From a virus, in IMG/VR virus record IMGVR_UViG_3300021432_000024, positions 1 through 36,914 of that record: DNA of 36,914 nucleotides. One strand, written 5' to 3'. The translations under genes were made by a program, and so were the position numbers. The notes below the pieces were generated by a model. The model was not told where the DNA came from, ran no database searches, and saw only the letters and a list, made by a program, of their open reading frames with translations. This document shows positions 20,476-30,127 of the stretch, piece by piece (positions within the stretch are counted from its first letter, which is position 1; each line of letters opens with the position of its first letter).

Positions 20476-22116
20476 TTATTGTGGCAAAACAGGTGCCCCT
20501 TCATTTACTTTATTGTTTCCAGCCATTGTATTTACATTTTTAAAACTTTTATTAATTCCCAAAGAATCAAGCATTGGAAAACTCATTTTTTGACGAATCA
20601 TATTATCAAGCTGTTGTCTTGCAATTCGATCTGTTTCTTCATTATTTCCAACTTTATGAAATAAAGGGCGAATAGTTGCAATATCTGTTGGTGTAACCCG
20701 ACCTTCTGTTTCTTTAGTTAAAGATCCAAGTAAAGGTTCAATATAAGCATCAACCGATCTTTTTGTCTGAAGAGGTGCGGTTGCCCAATTTCCCAAAGTA
20801 TTTGTCTCTTTAACTCGATCGAAAGCATTCAACAGATTCTGTCTTTGCTTTTCCATATTTTCTGCAGATTGTAATTCTTTTTGAGCCTGTTCTGTTTGAG
20901 ATGGATTTAAATATCCAATTTGTCCAAATAATCTAATCTTCGTAGCTGGATCTGTTTGTTGAGCAGCCGATCCTGGATTCATTTGATTTTGATTATTTTG
21001 TCCACCTTGTAATGTTTGACGAACGGCCATTTGACTAAAAAGCTGATTATTTTGCAATTCTAATTGGCCAATGGCCTGTTTTGCTCTTGCTTGAATAATA
21101 GGATTTCCTGTTTTAAGAGCGGCTTCTTCAATTTTATTGGCCACAATATTTCTCTGTGTAGCCTCTGTCATCATCATAGCCTGATTTTCATTTTCAAATT
21201 GTCTCATGTAAGCAGTTAATAAATTAGTTTTTTTACCCAATTCTTGTCGTTGAGATTCAACATCATTTGCAATTTGTTTATTTAAAAATTCTAAAGCTGG
21301 ATTTCCTTGATGAGTTAATCCTCCACCAATTCCTCCCAAAATAAGGCCAATTCCAGTCGCAATTTTTTGACCTGTTCCCATGCTATTTAAATAATGACTT
21401 GGATCAATATGATAATTATTAGCATCATCAGCTGCTTTTTTTGATTCCTCTCTGAAAAAATTTAGTCTTTTTTGAGAATCTATTAATTGGGCTTGCTGCT
21501 GAACTGCTCCAGCTTGTCTTTCAGCTGCAATTGTTTCATTTTGTTTTCCTTGAGCAGTGGCTGTTTCATTAATTCCTTGAATTTGATTTTGAATGCCTTC
21601 TTTAGAAATATCAGAATAAGCCTTTGATCCATAAGGATCATTTTGAGGATTATAATTTCCAGTTATTAAAGTATCAGGCCCTTGAACATTTGTGGAAGGC
21701 GCATTCCCCGATTGATTTGTTTGATCTGGAATAGGCGCCTGAGCAACTTGTGTCTGAGGTGTTACTTGCGGAGGTGGAGATTGAACAGACGCCTGATTTT
21801 GAGATGGAGGAGTATTATTAATTACGACTGTTGGCTGTTGAGGAGTTGTTGGTTGTTGAGAAGATATTTGAGAAGAATCTTGATTTTGTAAACTTGGATC
21901 ATAGCTAGCATTTGGCTCTTGATTTTGATCAGTTGATTGAATTGTATTATTAGGAGTTCCTTTTTCTAAATGAAGAGGAAGTTTGTTTAATTCTTTATGC
22001 AAATTGGGAGAAAGAACGCTTTTTGCAATGATAATTTTATGTCCAGCAGGATGCATCAAAGTTGCTGATTTTTCATTTTCAGAAAGTTTTTTAAATTTCC
22101 CAAGATTTAAATTCAT
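20476..22116 (-). CDS. internal virion protein, Gln/Pro-rich
   Basis: 546 residues. The N-terminus FKKLSENEKSATLMHPAGHK (8-27), then IIIAKSVLSPNL, is a recurrent opening of podovirus injection proteins. A long Gln/Pro/Asn-rich region (about 55-150) is followed by a Gly-rich hydrophobic segment, KIATGIGLILGGIGGGL, and a helical C-terminal half. Together these suggest a protein that can insert in membranes during genome delivery. ATGA overlap with the preceding gene (22113-22116). Confidence 0.66.
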   Translation of the reverse strand: MNLNLGKFKKLSENEKSATLMHPAGHKIIIAKSVLSPNLHKELNKLPLHLEKGTPNNTIQSTDQNQEPNASYDPSLQNQDSSQISSQQPTTPQQPTVVINNTPPSQNQASVQSPPPQVTPQTQVAQAPIPDQTNQSGNAPSTNVQGPDTLITGNYNPQNDPYGSKAYSDISKEGIQNQIQGINETATAQGKQNETIAAERQAGAVQQQAQLIDSQKRLNFFREESKKAADDANNYHIDPSHYLNSMGTGQKIATGIGLILGGIGGGLTHQGNPALEFLNKQIANDVESQRQELGKKTNLLTAYMRQFENENQAMMMTEATQRNIVANKIEEAALKTGNPIIQARAKQAIGQLELQNNQLFSQMAVRQTLQGGQNNQNQMNPGSAAQQTDPATKIRLFGQIGYLNPSQTEQAQKELQSAENMEKQRQNLLNAFDRVKETNTLGNWATAPLQTKRSVDAYIEPLLGSLTKETEGRVTPTDIATIRPLFHKVGNNEETDRIARQQLDNMIRQKMSFPMLDSLGINKSFKNVNTMAGNNKVNEGAPVLPQ

Positions 22117-23144
22117 TTTCTCCCCATCCCTTTTTTAGCCATAATTGCTTGTACAAATTTGGCGGCATTCCCAACTGGATCATTAGATTTCATTACATGA
22201 CGAGGAATCACAACTTCTCCAGGACTTAAAACAGCTGGCACGGTATCATTTTTAAGACTGTCTCCTTTTACAGAAGCCTTTCCTGGAACTGGTTTTGAAG
22301 AGCCCGCAGTATAATTTTTTGGCATTCCACCTTGAAAATCAAAAGAGGGAGAAATTAAATTTCCTTTTAAAAATTTCCCTACATAAGATTGAGGTTCTTC
22401 TACATTTCCGCCTTCTTCATAAGAAGAAATTTCTCCTCCATAGGCTTTTTTTCCAGCATAAGCCGAACCAGCTGCTCCAAGTCCTCCTAAAAGTCCTCCA
22501 ATAATACCAGCCTGACTTCCCGCTTTTTGTTCAGCAATTCCGGCATTGGCAGCATTCATTGCATTTTGTTGAGCAACATTTGCATTATTATATTGTCCTA
22601 AAGCTCCTAAAAGATTGCCTTGTTCATTTTGTGCAGCTTGATTATAAAATTGATTGGCTCCAGCTAATTCTCCAACTTGTTGTCCTGCAAGTCCTTGCAT
22701 TTGTCCTAAAGCTGCTAATTGTTGTTGGGCTTGAAGGGCTGCTCCTTGGCCCACAGCTTGTTGTTGAAGAGCCCCGCCTTGTTGAGCCGCTTGTCTTGCC
22801 AAAAGTCCGACATTCGCAGATGACCCTCTTTGACCAGCCATAAGAGCTGCTTGATTCGCGACATTTTGTCCGGTCGTATTTTGTAATTGTTGAAGAGCGG
22901 GATTTGGCCCTGTTCCATTAGCCACTCCTTGAAGTTGATTATAAACATTAGATTGATTAGCTATTCCATTTTGACCCTGAAGAGCTTGTAAAAAATCCAT
23001 TTGTTGAGCTAAGCCTTGCTGTGTTTGATTATATGCCTGTCCCGTTTGACCTATATTAACGCCCTGTTCGATATGAGTTGGAGTTGCTCTAAAATTTAAA
23101 CCACTATTAGCTCTATTTCCAAATATTCCTCCAATGAATCCCAT
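22113..23144 (-). CDS. internal virion / DNA-injection protein, Gln/Ala-rich
   Basis: 343 residues. Opens MGFIGGIFGN, then long Ala/Gln/Gly-rich helices (about 30-205) built from short repeats such as QQQAVGQGAALQAQQQL, a hydrophobic Gly zipper (IIGGLLGGLGAAGSAYAG, about 213-230), and a C-terminal signature LKNDTVPAVLSPGEVVIPRH that recurs in phage injection proteins. Likely part of the internal core released into the host periplasm. One base separates its ATG from the upstream stop. Confidence 0.68.
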   Translation of the reverse strand: MGFIGGIFGNRANSGLNFRATPTHIEQGVNIGQTGQAYNQTQQGLAQQMDFLQALQGQNGIANQSNVYNQLQGVANGTGPNPALQQLQNTTGQNVANQAALMAGQRGSSANVGLLARQAAQQGGALQQQAVGQGAALQAQQQLAALGQMQGLAGQQVGELAGANQFYNQAAQNEQGNLLGALGQYNNANVAQQNAMNAANAGIAEQKAGSQAGIIGGLLGGLGAAGSAYAGKKAYGGEISSYEEGGNVEEPQSYVGKFLKGNLISPSFDFQGGMPKNYTAGSSKPVPGKASVKGDSLKNDTVPAVLSPGEVVIPRHVMKSNDPVGNAAKFVQAIMAKKGMGRK

Positions 23145-23145
23145 T

Positions 23146-23535
23146 TTATTCTCCCAATTCCATTCCGATCATCAAATGATTAATTTCTTTAAATCCATGC
23201 TTTAATGATCGATGAAAAATTCCTCTATGGTTTGTCCAACCAATTAATTTTTTAAGTTTAAGTTCTTTTGCTCTATCAATTATTTTTATTGTTAAAAGAT
23301 CAACAGCTCGTGAACGATCATTAAATGATTGTTTTGGATTTGTTATCATTCCACATATGATTCCATAAGTTTCAGCAATATCTAAGCCAGCAGCTCCTAC
23401 AAATTCTTTTCCTAAAATGGCTATGTAAGAATTTTTAGGTAATTCTTTGGCTAATTCTTCTGAAATATTTCTATCAGAAAGCCAAAGCTTTATATGATTG
23501 AAATGTATTTCAGGAATATAAGAACAAATGTCCAT
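23146..23535 (-). CDS. GNAT-like acetyltransferase fold protein in tail block
   Basis: 129 residues. SYIAILGKEFVGAAGLDIAE (36-55) is the beta-hairpin part of a GNAT fold, and SRAVDLLTIKIIDRAKELKLKK includes the acetyl-CoA-binding helix region. KKLIGWTNHRGIFHRSLKHGF is the family-like C-terminal part (N-x-x-x-x-x-x-x-x-x-x-GF). Similar small proteins occur between nozzle and injection genes of other podoviruses. The function is unknown; it may modify a virion protein. TAATG coupling on the 5' side. Confidence 0.6.
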   Translation of the reverse strand: MDICSYIPEIHFNHIKLWLSDRNISEELAKELPKNSYIAILGKEFVGAAGLDIAETYGIICGMITNPKQSFNDRSRAVDLLTIKIIDRAKELKLKKLIGWTNHRGIFHRSLKHGFKEINHLMIGMELGE

Positions 23536-26500
23536 TAACCCACCTGATTTCCTACTTTAAGACGAGGATACGTACTCTTTGCTCCATAAACTACATTTAC
23601 TCCAGAAAGAGTAAGTCCAGCCCCGGCTGGCGCTCCCATAGAAGCATCATAACTTTCTTGAACAGTAATTTGAACGGCCTCACATTTTTGTTGTTCTAAA
23701 TCAATTCTCCATTGTTCCACATTCGATTGACCTCCATAAAACTCTGCATCTCCATAAAGTGGGTCATTTCCATAATTTCCAGAAAAATTATCTGGAGTAA
23801 TCGTACTTATTTGAGAAGGCGATGAATTATAATCATAAGCGGTTGAAACTGTTAAAATATGGGGTGTTAAATATTGTCCCAATAAATTATATCGATAAGC
23901 TCTTTGAAAACCTTGAAGTCCAGACATATTAAGCCAGCCTGTCGTAAAGGACATTGTAACTGGGCTTGAACCATCTAAATAATTTCCAGGAGATTCTTGA
24001 AATACTTTTCCAAAATTATTCATAAAAGTATGAAGATCTTGATAAAGAGTACTTGAAATAGCCGGCACTCCCACAAAAGTTCCCCATTGCCCATAAAAAT
24101 AATCATAAACAAGAGTGATTCCTGAATCTAATGTAAATCGAACTTGATTAGTTTCTGGAATAGCAAGAGCTGATTGAACGATCGCATTTTGAGTAAATAA
24201 TTCAACAGGAGCTCCAATATACTGCGTAGATAAATCTCTTCCTAAAAGCCAAATTCCTTTATCCGATTGAAACATAAGTCCTTGGGGTTGAAAAACTATG
24301 GAAGCTTGATTCGCACATCCAACGGTTGAGGTAATAAAAACAGGCTCGGAAAAATCATTATTAGCACCCGTATTATCAGGACCATCTCCTGTTAAATAAT
24401 AAAAAGCATTTTTCTTTCCAATGATTAATTTATCATCCATGGCTGAAAGAGATGTAATAGGTCCTGTATTTCCTTGAGCTGAAATAGTGGGGGCTACAAA
24501 AACAGTAAATAAATCTGACATTTCAACAGGCGTTGATTCAATTAATTTTTTAGAATACCAAAGCAAATTAGGATCCTCTGAATCTACTAAAAATAATCTG
24601 GATTTAAAAAGAGTTGTAGAAGAAGCAGATGGTGCTCCAATATTTTCCACAACTCCTCCGGTTGTATAAAGAATAGAATTTCCTAAAATAGTGGCATCTG
24701 AAAAAGTATCTGTAATAGTGACATTATCTACTGTTAAATCATTTGTCGTAGGAGCTGTTAAGGAAGTTACTTGATAATAAACTTGTTGCAATAAACTCCA
24801 TCGATAAAGAACAATTTTTACGGGATTAGCTGTTTTTGCAGTTAGTCTTAAGGTCGGAACTTTAATTGTATTTGTACTTGAAGCGGTGGTGGTTACTTGA
24901 GAGATTGGAATCGAGGGGGCTGATCTAAAAAGATTACCCTGATTATCAGACCATTCATAAGTGGCAATATAAAAATAAGTGCTAGCCGCGATAGATCCAG
25001 CTCCAGTGGCTGTTGTGGATATCACATTATCTGGCCAAAGATGAAATCCTTGTTCTGTGATGGAATAGCCATCATAAGATCTTAAAAATCCTCCTGATAA
25101 ATTTAAATTAGCACCTATCTCAGAAGCATTCAGTCCGATAGATGTAAAATTAAATTGAGCAAGATTAATTCCTGTTTGAGCATAAATTCCAGCTGTTTGA
25201 GTTCCGGCAGGAAGATTAGTTCCTTTATTAACAGGTGTAATAGAATCTTTAATTAAATAAGGAATATTAAAAGTTGTATTGATAAAAGTTACGGAGGGAA
25301 GTCCTAAGGTTAAATAACCTCCTCCATTTGAATAAGCTATTTTTGCTAAAAGATTTCCAGAAATATCTGCTAAAAAATAGATGGGCTGATAAGGAGAACT
25401 ATAAGTACATAAAAAACAAATAGAATGAATAGGAACAAGAGCATCTCCAGGAGAAATCGCTGAGTTTCCAGTTGTGGCAATACTTAATCCGATTGTATTT
25501 CCTGAAATGGAAGTAATTCTTGTGCCTGGAGCTATATTTGCAGGTGTATCACTATCTGATAAAATTTGGCCCACGATTAAACCAGAATTATTATTCACTA
25601 CAATAGAAGTGGCTCCTGAAGAAAAAACACTTCTAAATACATTTCCAGAAACATCATTTGGGACGGGTGGAATATAAAAAAAAGATTTAGAAGCTAATCC
25701 TACTGATCGAAGAACGGTGGTAGCCGAACTTACGGATCCTGCTTGGGTTATATATTTTGCATTTGTAATATTAGTGGCCAATCCAGCGCCATATCCATAA
25801 ACCGTAGAAACTTCATATAAAACATGGCAAATCATATTTTCTGCGCTGGATGTAATATTTAAAACTGTGCCAGCAGCTATGATAGAAGTGGCTACCAAAA
25901 TAGAAGAGAGAACTTGATTAACAGCCAATGAATAACCCACTGTTCCAGTCGTTGTATAAAATGAAACCCAAATAATAGGCGTTGGATTTGTTGTGTCCGC
26001 ACAAACACTCATGATAGTAGCAGATTTTGCATTTGCTACATTCGTTCCAGAAAGAGCTGTTCCTCTTGTAAAAGTGGAATCATAATAAGTCATTCGAATG
26101 GCACCACCGCCATCATTTCCATTCCATGCGAGATAAAGAGTGTTATTTACAACGATTCCATCAAAAGCGACGGTAGAAACTCCTGTATAAGAGGTAGTTA
26201 CATCATTAGCTGTTTCAATTGCTGCTGTTGGATTAGAAATATTAATACGAATATATTGAAGATGATTTGTAGATGTTGAATAAACGATTACAAAATATCC
26301 GGCCAATATAAAAACTCTTAAACCATTACTCACAGTCCCACTAGTAGGAATAATCGCTGTAGGGGAAATGATATTTTGTCCTGTCACAGAATCAGCGACA
26401 GCGTATCGATAAAGAGTAGCCGCTGTTGTGACATCAGTATAAACCGTGCAAATTAATCCATTCGAAGCAATAACTGAATCTACTTGAGTTTGATTCGTAC

Positions 26501-26825
26501 TATTTCGAATTAAAGAAAGAGTATTTACAACTAATGGCTGAAAAGCTCCCCGATTAATCCATTGGGTAGGTCCTGAAGCATAAGCATTTAAGGAAGTAGA
26601 GATAGAAGTTAAATTTCCATTAAAAGTTGTAACATAAGTAGAAGTAGAATCTGGAAGTGATGTTAATTCTTTATATCCATTTCTTTTTTGAAGAAGGCCG
26701 TTTTTAGTAAAAATAGAATTTTCTAAAGAGAAAAATTTTCCAATAGGAATTTGAAAAGGATCTGATTTGGTATCGAGCCCAGAGCTAAAATTAAAATTAA
26801 CTGGTTGTTTTTGTAATCCTGTCAT
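23535..26825 (-). CDS. tail nozzle / tail hub protein
   Basis: 1096 residues, beta-rich throughout. Opening NFSSGLDTKSDPFQIPIGKF (12-31), then LENSIFTKNGLLQKRNGYKE, is typical of podovirus nozzle proteins. Later landmarks include LIIGKKNAFYYLTGDGPDNT and VQFRFTL-type propeller strands. Such proteins form the distal tube, equivalent to T7 gp12 or P22 gp10. Its length and single-gene nature, with no major tail protein or tape measure in the genome, support a short tail. Coupled on both sides by TAATG. Confidence 0.72.
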   Translation of the reverse strand: MTGLQKQPVNFNFSSGLDTKSDPFQIPIGKFFSLENSIFTKNGLLQKRNGYKELTSLPDSTSTYVTTFNGNLTSISTSLNAYASGPTQWINRGAFQPLVVNTLSLIRNSTNQTQVDSVIASNGLICTVYTDVTTAATLYRYAVADSVTGQNIISPTAIIPTSGTVSNGLRVFILAGYFVIVYSTSTNHLQYIRINISNPTAAIETANDVTTSYTGVSTVAFDGIVVNNTLYLAWNGNDGGGAIRMTYYDSTFTRGTALSGTNVANAKSATIMSVCADTTNPTPIIWVSFYTTTGTVGYSLAVNQVLSSILVATSIIAAGTVLNITSSAENMICHVLYEVSTVYGYGAGLATNITNAKYITQAGSVSSATTVLRSVGLASKSFFYIPPVPNDVSGNVFRSVFSSGATSIVVNNNSGLIVGQILSDSDTPANIAPGTRITSISGNTIGLSIATTGNSAISPGDALVPIHSICFLCTYSSPYQPIYFLADISGNLLAKIAYSNGGGYLTLGLPSVTFINTTFNIPYLIKDSITPVNKGTNLPAGTQTAGIYAQTGINLAQFNFTSIGLNASEIGANLNLSGGFLRSYDGYSITEQGFHLWPDNVISTTATGAGSIAASTYFYIATYEWSDNQGNLFRSAPSIPISQVTTTASSTNTIKVPTLRLTAKTANPVKIVLYRWSLLQQVYYQVTSLTAPTTNDLTVDNVTITDTFSDATILGNSILYTTGGVVENIGAPSASSTTLFKSRLFLVDSEDPNLLWYSKKLIESTPVEMSDLFTVFVAPTISAQGNTGPITSLSAMDDKLIIGKKNAFYYLTGDGPDNTGANNDFSEPVFITSTVGCANQASIVFQPQGLMFQSDKGIWLLGRDLSTQYIGAPVELFTQNAIVQSALAIPETNQVRFTLDSGITLVYDYFYGQWGTFVGVPAISSTLYQDLHTFMNNFGKVFQESPGNYLDGSSPVTMSFTTGWLNMSGLQGFQRAYRYNLLGQYLTPHILTVSTAYDYNSSPSQISTITPDNFSGNYGNDPLYGDAEFYGGQSNVEQWRIDLEQQKCEAVQITVQESYDASMGAPAGAGLTLSGVNVVYGAKSTYPRLKVGNQVG

Positions 26826-27943
26826 TAAAGCTCGTAAACTATTAAACTAGTAAAATTAACTTCTAATGTTTGAGAAGCGTGCTGATTTTTAACCTGAATT
26901 TTATATGTATAAGTTCCCGCTCCTACAACATCGATGAAAAAAATACTTGAAGAAGGTATTTGTAATAAAGAACCTGAGGCGCCTGATCCTGATAATTGAG
27001 ATATTTCTGAAAGAGAAATAGAAGACGCTCCACGAAGTATTTTTAAAACCATGTCGGCTGTTGTAGTACTGTTTAAAATTAATATATTTGAACCGACAGC
27101 TGTTCCATCATCCATTAATCCAACAAAAACAGGTCTTCCAGAAGTTGTAATCGTCACACTTAAATTGGTAACATCTGTAAAAGAAGTGGCGGCTGTAAGA
27201 AAAGCCCCGCTACTTGCACTAATAGCAACTCCCCCAGCAGCCACAGTTGTGCCTGTAGCTCTTGTTCTTACGGTTGCTATAGAATTAGCTCCAGTGGAAG
27301 TCATCGCTTGGCCAATAGCATCATAAGAAATAGTTCCCATTGCTCCACTTGATGCCATATTCATTGCTTGCGTAGATCCAGGAATGGCAGGAAATGTCAT
27401 CGCAATATCAGCACCCATCGCTGCGGGTGGAGAAAGTGTAAGTCCTTTAGAACTTGCAGAAGAATTTCTTAAAATAAAAGATTGGCCATCAATAATCGCC
27501 GCCGTATTAGTAGCCGATTGAAATACAAAGGTGCCCGATCCACCCTGATAAGAAGCAGAAGCCGTTCCCGAAGGAAGACCTGTAATCGTTCCTGTAGCTC
27601 CTGAAACAGAACCACTTGCCGTTAATCTAATATGATTTGAGGATCCATCATTAAAATAAAGATCTACTCCTTTATAATAAAGACAGCCAAGAGTTGCTGG
27701 ATCAACCGTTTGTAAAAACATTCCAAGAAATTGAGCATTGGTTAATGCGTGATTTGAAAAAGTAAGAGATGAATTAATATTAAGAGCATTAGGAGTTATC
27801 TGTAATCCACCACCTCCTGGTGTATGATCATGAACATCTAAAATATTAAAACAATTATTAAGATCTGTGGCCCATTGTGATCCTGCCTCATTTCCTACAT
27901 TTGGAATGGGCATATTCATATTGGTTGAAGGTGTTGTAGACAT
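26825..27943 (-). CDS. fibre / appendage protein with C-terminal jelly-roll
   Basis: 372 residues. N-terminus NMPIPNVGNEAGSQWATDLN (10-29), then FNILDVHDHTPGGGGLQITP, a widely recurring phage fibre attachment motif containing H-D-H. Middle region Gly/Ser/Ala-rich. C-terminal strands (VTNLSVTITTSGRPVFVGLM, then YTYKIQVKNQHASQTLEVNF and LIVYEL) form a likely TNF-like jelly roll. Probably a neck or tail-spike appendage, trimeric by analogy. TAATG junction with the nozzle gene. Confidence 0.7.
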   Translation of the reverse strand: MSTTPSTNMNMPIPNVGNEAGSQWATDLNNCFNILDVHDHTPGGGGLQITPNALNINSSLTFSNHALTNAQFLGMFLQTVDPATLGCLYYKGVDLYFNDGSSNHIRLTASGSVSGATGTITGLPSGTASASYQGGSGTFVFQSATNTAAIIDGQSFILRNSSASSKGLTLSPPAAMGADIAMTFPAIPGSTQAMNMASSGAMGTISYDAIGQAMTSTGANSIATVRTRATGTTVAAGGVAISASSGAFLTAATSFTDVTNLSVTITTSGRPVFVGLMDDGTAVGSNILILNSTTTADMVLKILRGASSISLSEISQLSGSGASGSLLQIPSSSIFFIDVVGAGTYTYKIQVKNQHASQTLEVNFTSLIVYEL

Positions 27944-27950
27944 AGATCTC

Positions 27951-28265
27951 CTAAAAAACTTCTAAATCAATTAAGACATCAGCACTTGTTTGCAAATAAA
28001 GAGTTAGTTGTGGGGAAGAATTCGTATCTTGTGAATCATAAATAGAAGCCGCGGCTCTTTGACGAACTATTTTCCATCCCTGAAGTGGTTGTTGAAGTAA
28101 ATGATTAATAATATTTGGATTAGAAGCTGCAAATAATTGAATTTTTTTTAATATAATACTTTGATTCTGTGATCTTGTAACAATAGGATTTAAAATAGAT
28201 CCCCAACGATTTTGCATGAGCTGAAAGTTTTGATCAGAAGATTGAAATTGTGGCAATTGAGGCAT
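27951..28265 (-). CDS. small tail/neck protein
   Basis: 104 residues. NRWGSILNPIVTRSQNQSII (19-38), then INHLLQQPLQGWKIVRQRAA and PQLTLYLQTSADVLIDLEVF: the W-x-x-x-LNP, NH-L and GW-x-x-VR pattern seen in small proteins next to adaptor and fibre genes of many podovirus-like genomes. Its precise virion position is not known. ATG overlaps the adaptor stop as TAATG. Confidence 0.63.
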   Translation of the reverse strand: MPQLPQFQSSDQNFQLMQNRWGSILNPIVTRSQNQSIILKKIQLFAASNPNIINHLLQQPLQGWKIVRQRAAASIYDSQDTNSSPQLTLYLQTSADVLIDLEVF

Positions 28266-29242
28266 TACCAGCCTCCCCAGCTGCCATTCGGATATCCTAA
28301 ATAATTACTCGTTCTATTTCGAGTATCTGAAACAGTGTCTGGAGATCCAATATCTCGATCCATCGCTGATTCTTCAATTCTTTTTATCAACGCCATTTTT
28401 TCTGCCATTAAAACAGAAACATCCGATTCTTCTTTTTGAAGAGCTTTCATGGCTGCATCGCAAATAATATATTCAGTCCATCCAGAAACTCCAACACAAA
28501 TATCCGTATCTTGAAGAAGTTGTGTTAATTTTGGCACATACCAAACTTGAATAAATTGTCCGGATGTTGGAATGGGAATAAAAAATAAAGTATTGCCCAT
28601 TAATCGATAACGAAAATTTCCTAATCCAAGCAATGTGGAATTAATTTGAGGATAAAGATATTGATTACGATCAATGAAATCAAATTTTGGAAGTGTAATC
28701 CATTGTTGATTGCTCATCGATAAACCAGCATCAACCCCTATTAATTTATAAAAATCTGATGGAAGAGTATATTGAGAAGCGGATGTTGTTTGAAATTGAA
28801 AGGGAGTTTTTAAAAACCAATCTTCATATTCAGTAATTAATAAATCATAAAGCTCAAAATAACTTTGATTAATATAAGAATTAAATTCTGAATCTGAGAC
28901 AAACTTGGATTTAACCATATCCGCTCGTTGTCTGCATCTTAATCGAAGTTCTCCCAAAGAAAGATCGCCTGTATTCGTTGGAACTATTGATTGAGGAGAA
29001 CAATAACCAGAAGTTCCAGAAGAATTGGTAGAAGCAACTTGATAATAATAATTCGTTCCAATAGTAACTGTGGAATCTAAAAATGAATTTACAACAGGCG
29101 AATTAATGATGGAATAAGTAACGCCATCTATCGATCGTTGAACTTGATAAGAAGTTGCTCCTGCAATGATATTCCATGAAAGGAAGGTAGTGCCATTTCC
29201 TTGCTGAAGCGAAAATCCCGTTGGAATTGCAGGGATAGCCAT
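28265..29242 (-). CDS. head-tail adaptor with N-terminal fibronectin type III domain
   Basis: 325 residues in two parts. Residues 4-90 are a fibronectin type III domain (PAIPTGFSLQQGNGTTFLSW, ATSYQVQRSIDGVTYSII, YYYQVASTNSSGTSGYC). From residue 93 comes an adaptor like P22 gp4 or T7 gp11: LSLGELRLRCRQRADM, FVSDSEFNSYINQSYFELYD, YEDWFLKTPFQF, TLPSDFYKLIGVD and WYVPKLTQL. The adaptor ring links portal and nozzle, so the FN3 domain would project from the neck. Preceded by GGAGG and by an intrinsic terminator. Confidence 0.74.
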   Translation of the reverse strand: MAIPAIPTGFSLQQGNGTTFLSWNIIAGATSYQVQRSIDGVTYSIINSPVVNSFLDSTVTIGTNYYYQVASTNSSGTSGYCSPQSIVPTNTGDLSLGELRLRCRQRADMVKSKFVSDSEFNSYINQSYFELYDLLITEYEDWFLKTPFQFQTTSASQYTLPSDFYKLIGVDAGLSMSNQQWITLPKFDFIDRNQYLYPQINSTLLGLGNFRYRLMGNTLFFIPIPTSGQFIQVWYVPKLTQLLQDTDICVGVSGWTEYIICDAAMKALQKEESDVSVLMAEKMALIKRIEESAMDRDIGSPDTVSDTRNRTSNYLGYPNGSWGGW

Positions 29243-29253
29243 TTGAGCCCTCC

Positions 29254-29288
29254 AAAAAAATGGGGCTCTAGTTAAATAACTAGGCCCC
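29254..29288 (-). terminator. intrinsic terminator between decoration and adaptor genes
   Basis: On the minus strand GGGGCCTAGTT pairs with AACTAGAGCCCC around the loop ATTT (one bulged A), followed by ATTTTTTT. A stem of eleven pairs plus a T run is a strong terminator. It lies right before the adaptor ribosome binding site, so tail genes must be read by read-through, antitermination or a promoter not identified here. Confidence 0.82.
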
Positions 29289-29294
29289 TAAAAA

Positions 29295-29963
29295 TTATTC
29301 TCCAGCAACCGTAACACTAGAATTGCTCAAATACATGCTAATGCTAATAACCGTATTATCTGCAGGAGCCGACACCACATGTTCTTTAAAGCATTGAAAC
29401 ATAATTTGAGGAAAACCAACGGTGCTAGGAGTTGCATAAGCTGCTGAAAGATTAATCGTTGTATTTGGATCTCCAAAAACTTCTAAATGATCTAAACCAC
29501 CACCCGCAGTTGCAACAACTTGAACGGCTCCCGTTCCACCAATCGCTTGCGAAGCTGTTGCCGTAAAGGCTGCTCCAACAGCAGGTGGGACTCCTTTTGG
29601 AAGTCCGACTGCTTGCCATTGAGCCAATGTAGTCGTTCCAACAGTTGTAATAGCATAAGAAGTATTGGTAACAGTCGTGGTTACATCAGAGCCTGAGAAA
29701 GGCGATTTAATCGTCTCATAAGAAGCGAAAAATTTTGTATAATTATCATAAAGCTGAACAATAATTATTCCGTTCGCAGGATTTGGATTTCCGGTCGCAG
29801 GAGTTGCGCTTGTATGCATAAAAACATTTCGAACGCCTGTTCCTTTAAGTCCCGTAATACCAAAACCAGCCGCATCTCCAACAACGACTTTAAAATTACA
29901 ATCGATAAGAACAGGTGACGGATGAGGTGTTTGAAAAAATTGAGTAAATCGGCGATTAGCCAT
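29295..29963 (-). CDS. capsid decoration / head protein
   Basis: 222 residues starting MANRRFTQFFQTPHPSPVLI, a recurrent opening of small head proteins next to the major capsid gene. It continues with beta-rich sequence (CNFKVVVGDAAGFGITGLKG, then GIIIVQLYDNYTKFFASYET) and ends VISISMYLSNSSVTVAGE. By position directly after the major capsid gene it is probably a head decoration or fibre protein. It is isolated between two terminators and preceded by hairpins, so its expression level may be set separately. GGGAT precedes the ATG. Confidence 0.68.
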   Translation of the reverse strand: MANRRFTQFFQTPHPSPVLIDCNFKVVVGDAAGFGITGLKGTGVRNVFMHTSATPATGNPNPANGIIIVQLYDNYTKFFASYETIKSPFSGSDVTTTVTNTSYAITTVGTTTLAQWQAVGLPKGVPPAVGAAFTATASQAIGGTGAVQVVATAGGGLDHLEVFGDPNTTINLSAAYATPSTVGFPQIMFQCFKEHVVSAPADNTVISISMYLSNSSVTVAGE

Positions 29964-29990
29964 AATAATATCCCTTTTTTTAACTTTTTC

Positions 29991-30042
29991 GCCTGAGTAA
30001 CCAGGGGGGCAGGATGCATTTACATGCTACTTTCTCGCCCCC
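29991..30042 (-). other. hairpins in the 5' leader of the decoration gene
   Basis: On the minus strand, GGGGGC pairs with GCCCCC (30004-30042) with an inner GCAT-GTAA-ATGC stem. A second small hairpin CCTG-GTTACT-CAGG lies at 29991-30004. Together they lie in the spacer between the capsid terminator and the decoration start. They could stabilise or regulate this mRNA; no match to a known riboswitch was recognised. Confidence 0.55.
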
Positions 30043-30093
30043 GAGTTTCACATGGAAAGATCTCAATGATCTATCAATTCTGTCTAAGCGGTT

Positions 30094-30127
30094 AAAAAAA
30101 GGGCCTAGTATTGCTACTAAGCCCTTT
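30094..30127 (-). terminator. intrinsic terminator after the major capsid gene
   Basis: Minus strand: AAAGGGCTTAGTA, loop GCAA, TACTAGGCCCTTT, then more T. A 13-pair stem with one T-G wobble. It lies about 40 bases after the major capsid stop and would end most capsid transcripts there. Confidence 0.85.

Noticed and set aside
29765-30019. 84-codon ORF overlapping the decoration gene
   Set aside because: Out-of-frame with 29295-29963, and its start falls in the structured leader without a ribosome binding site.
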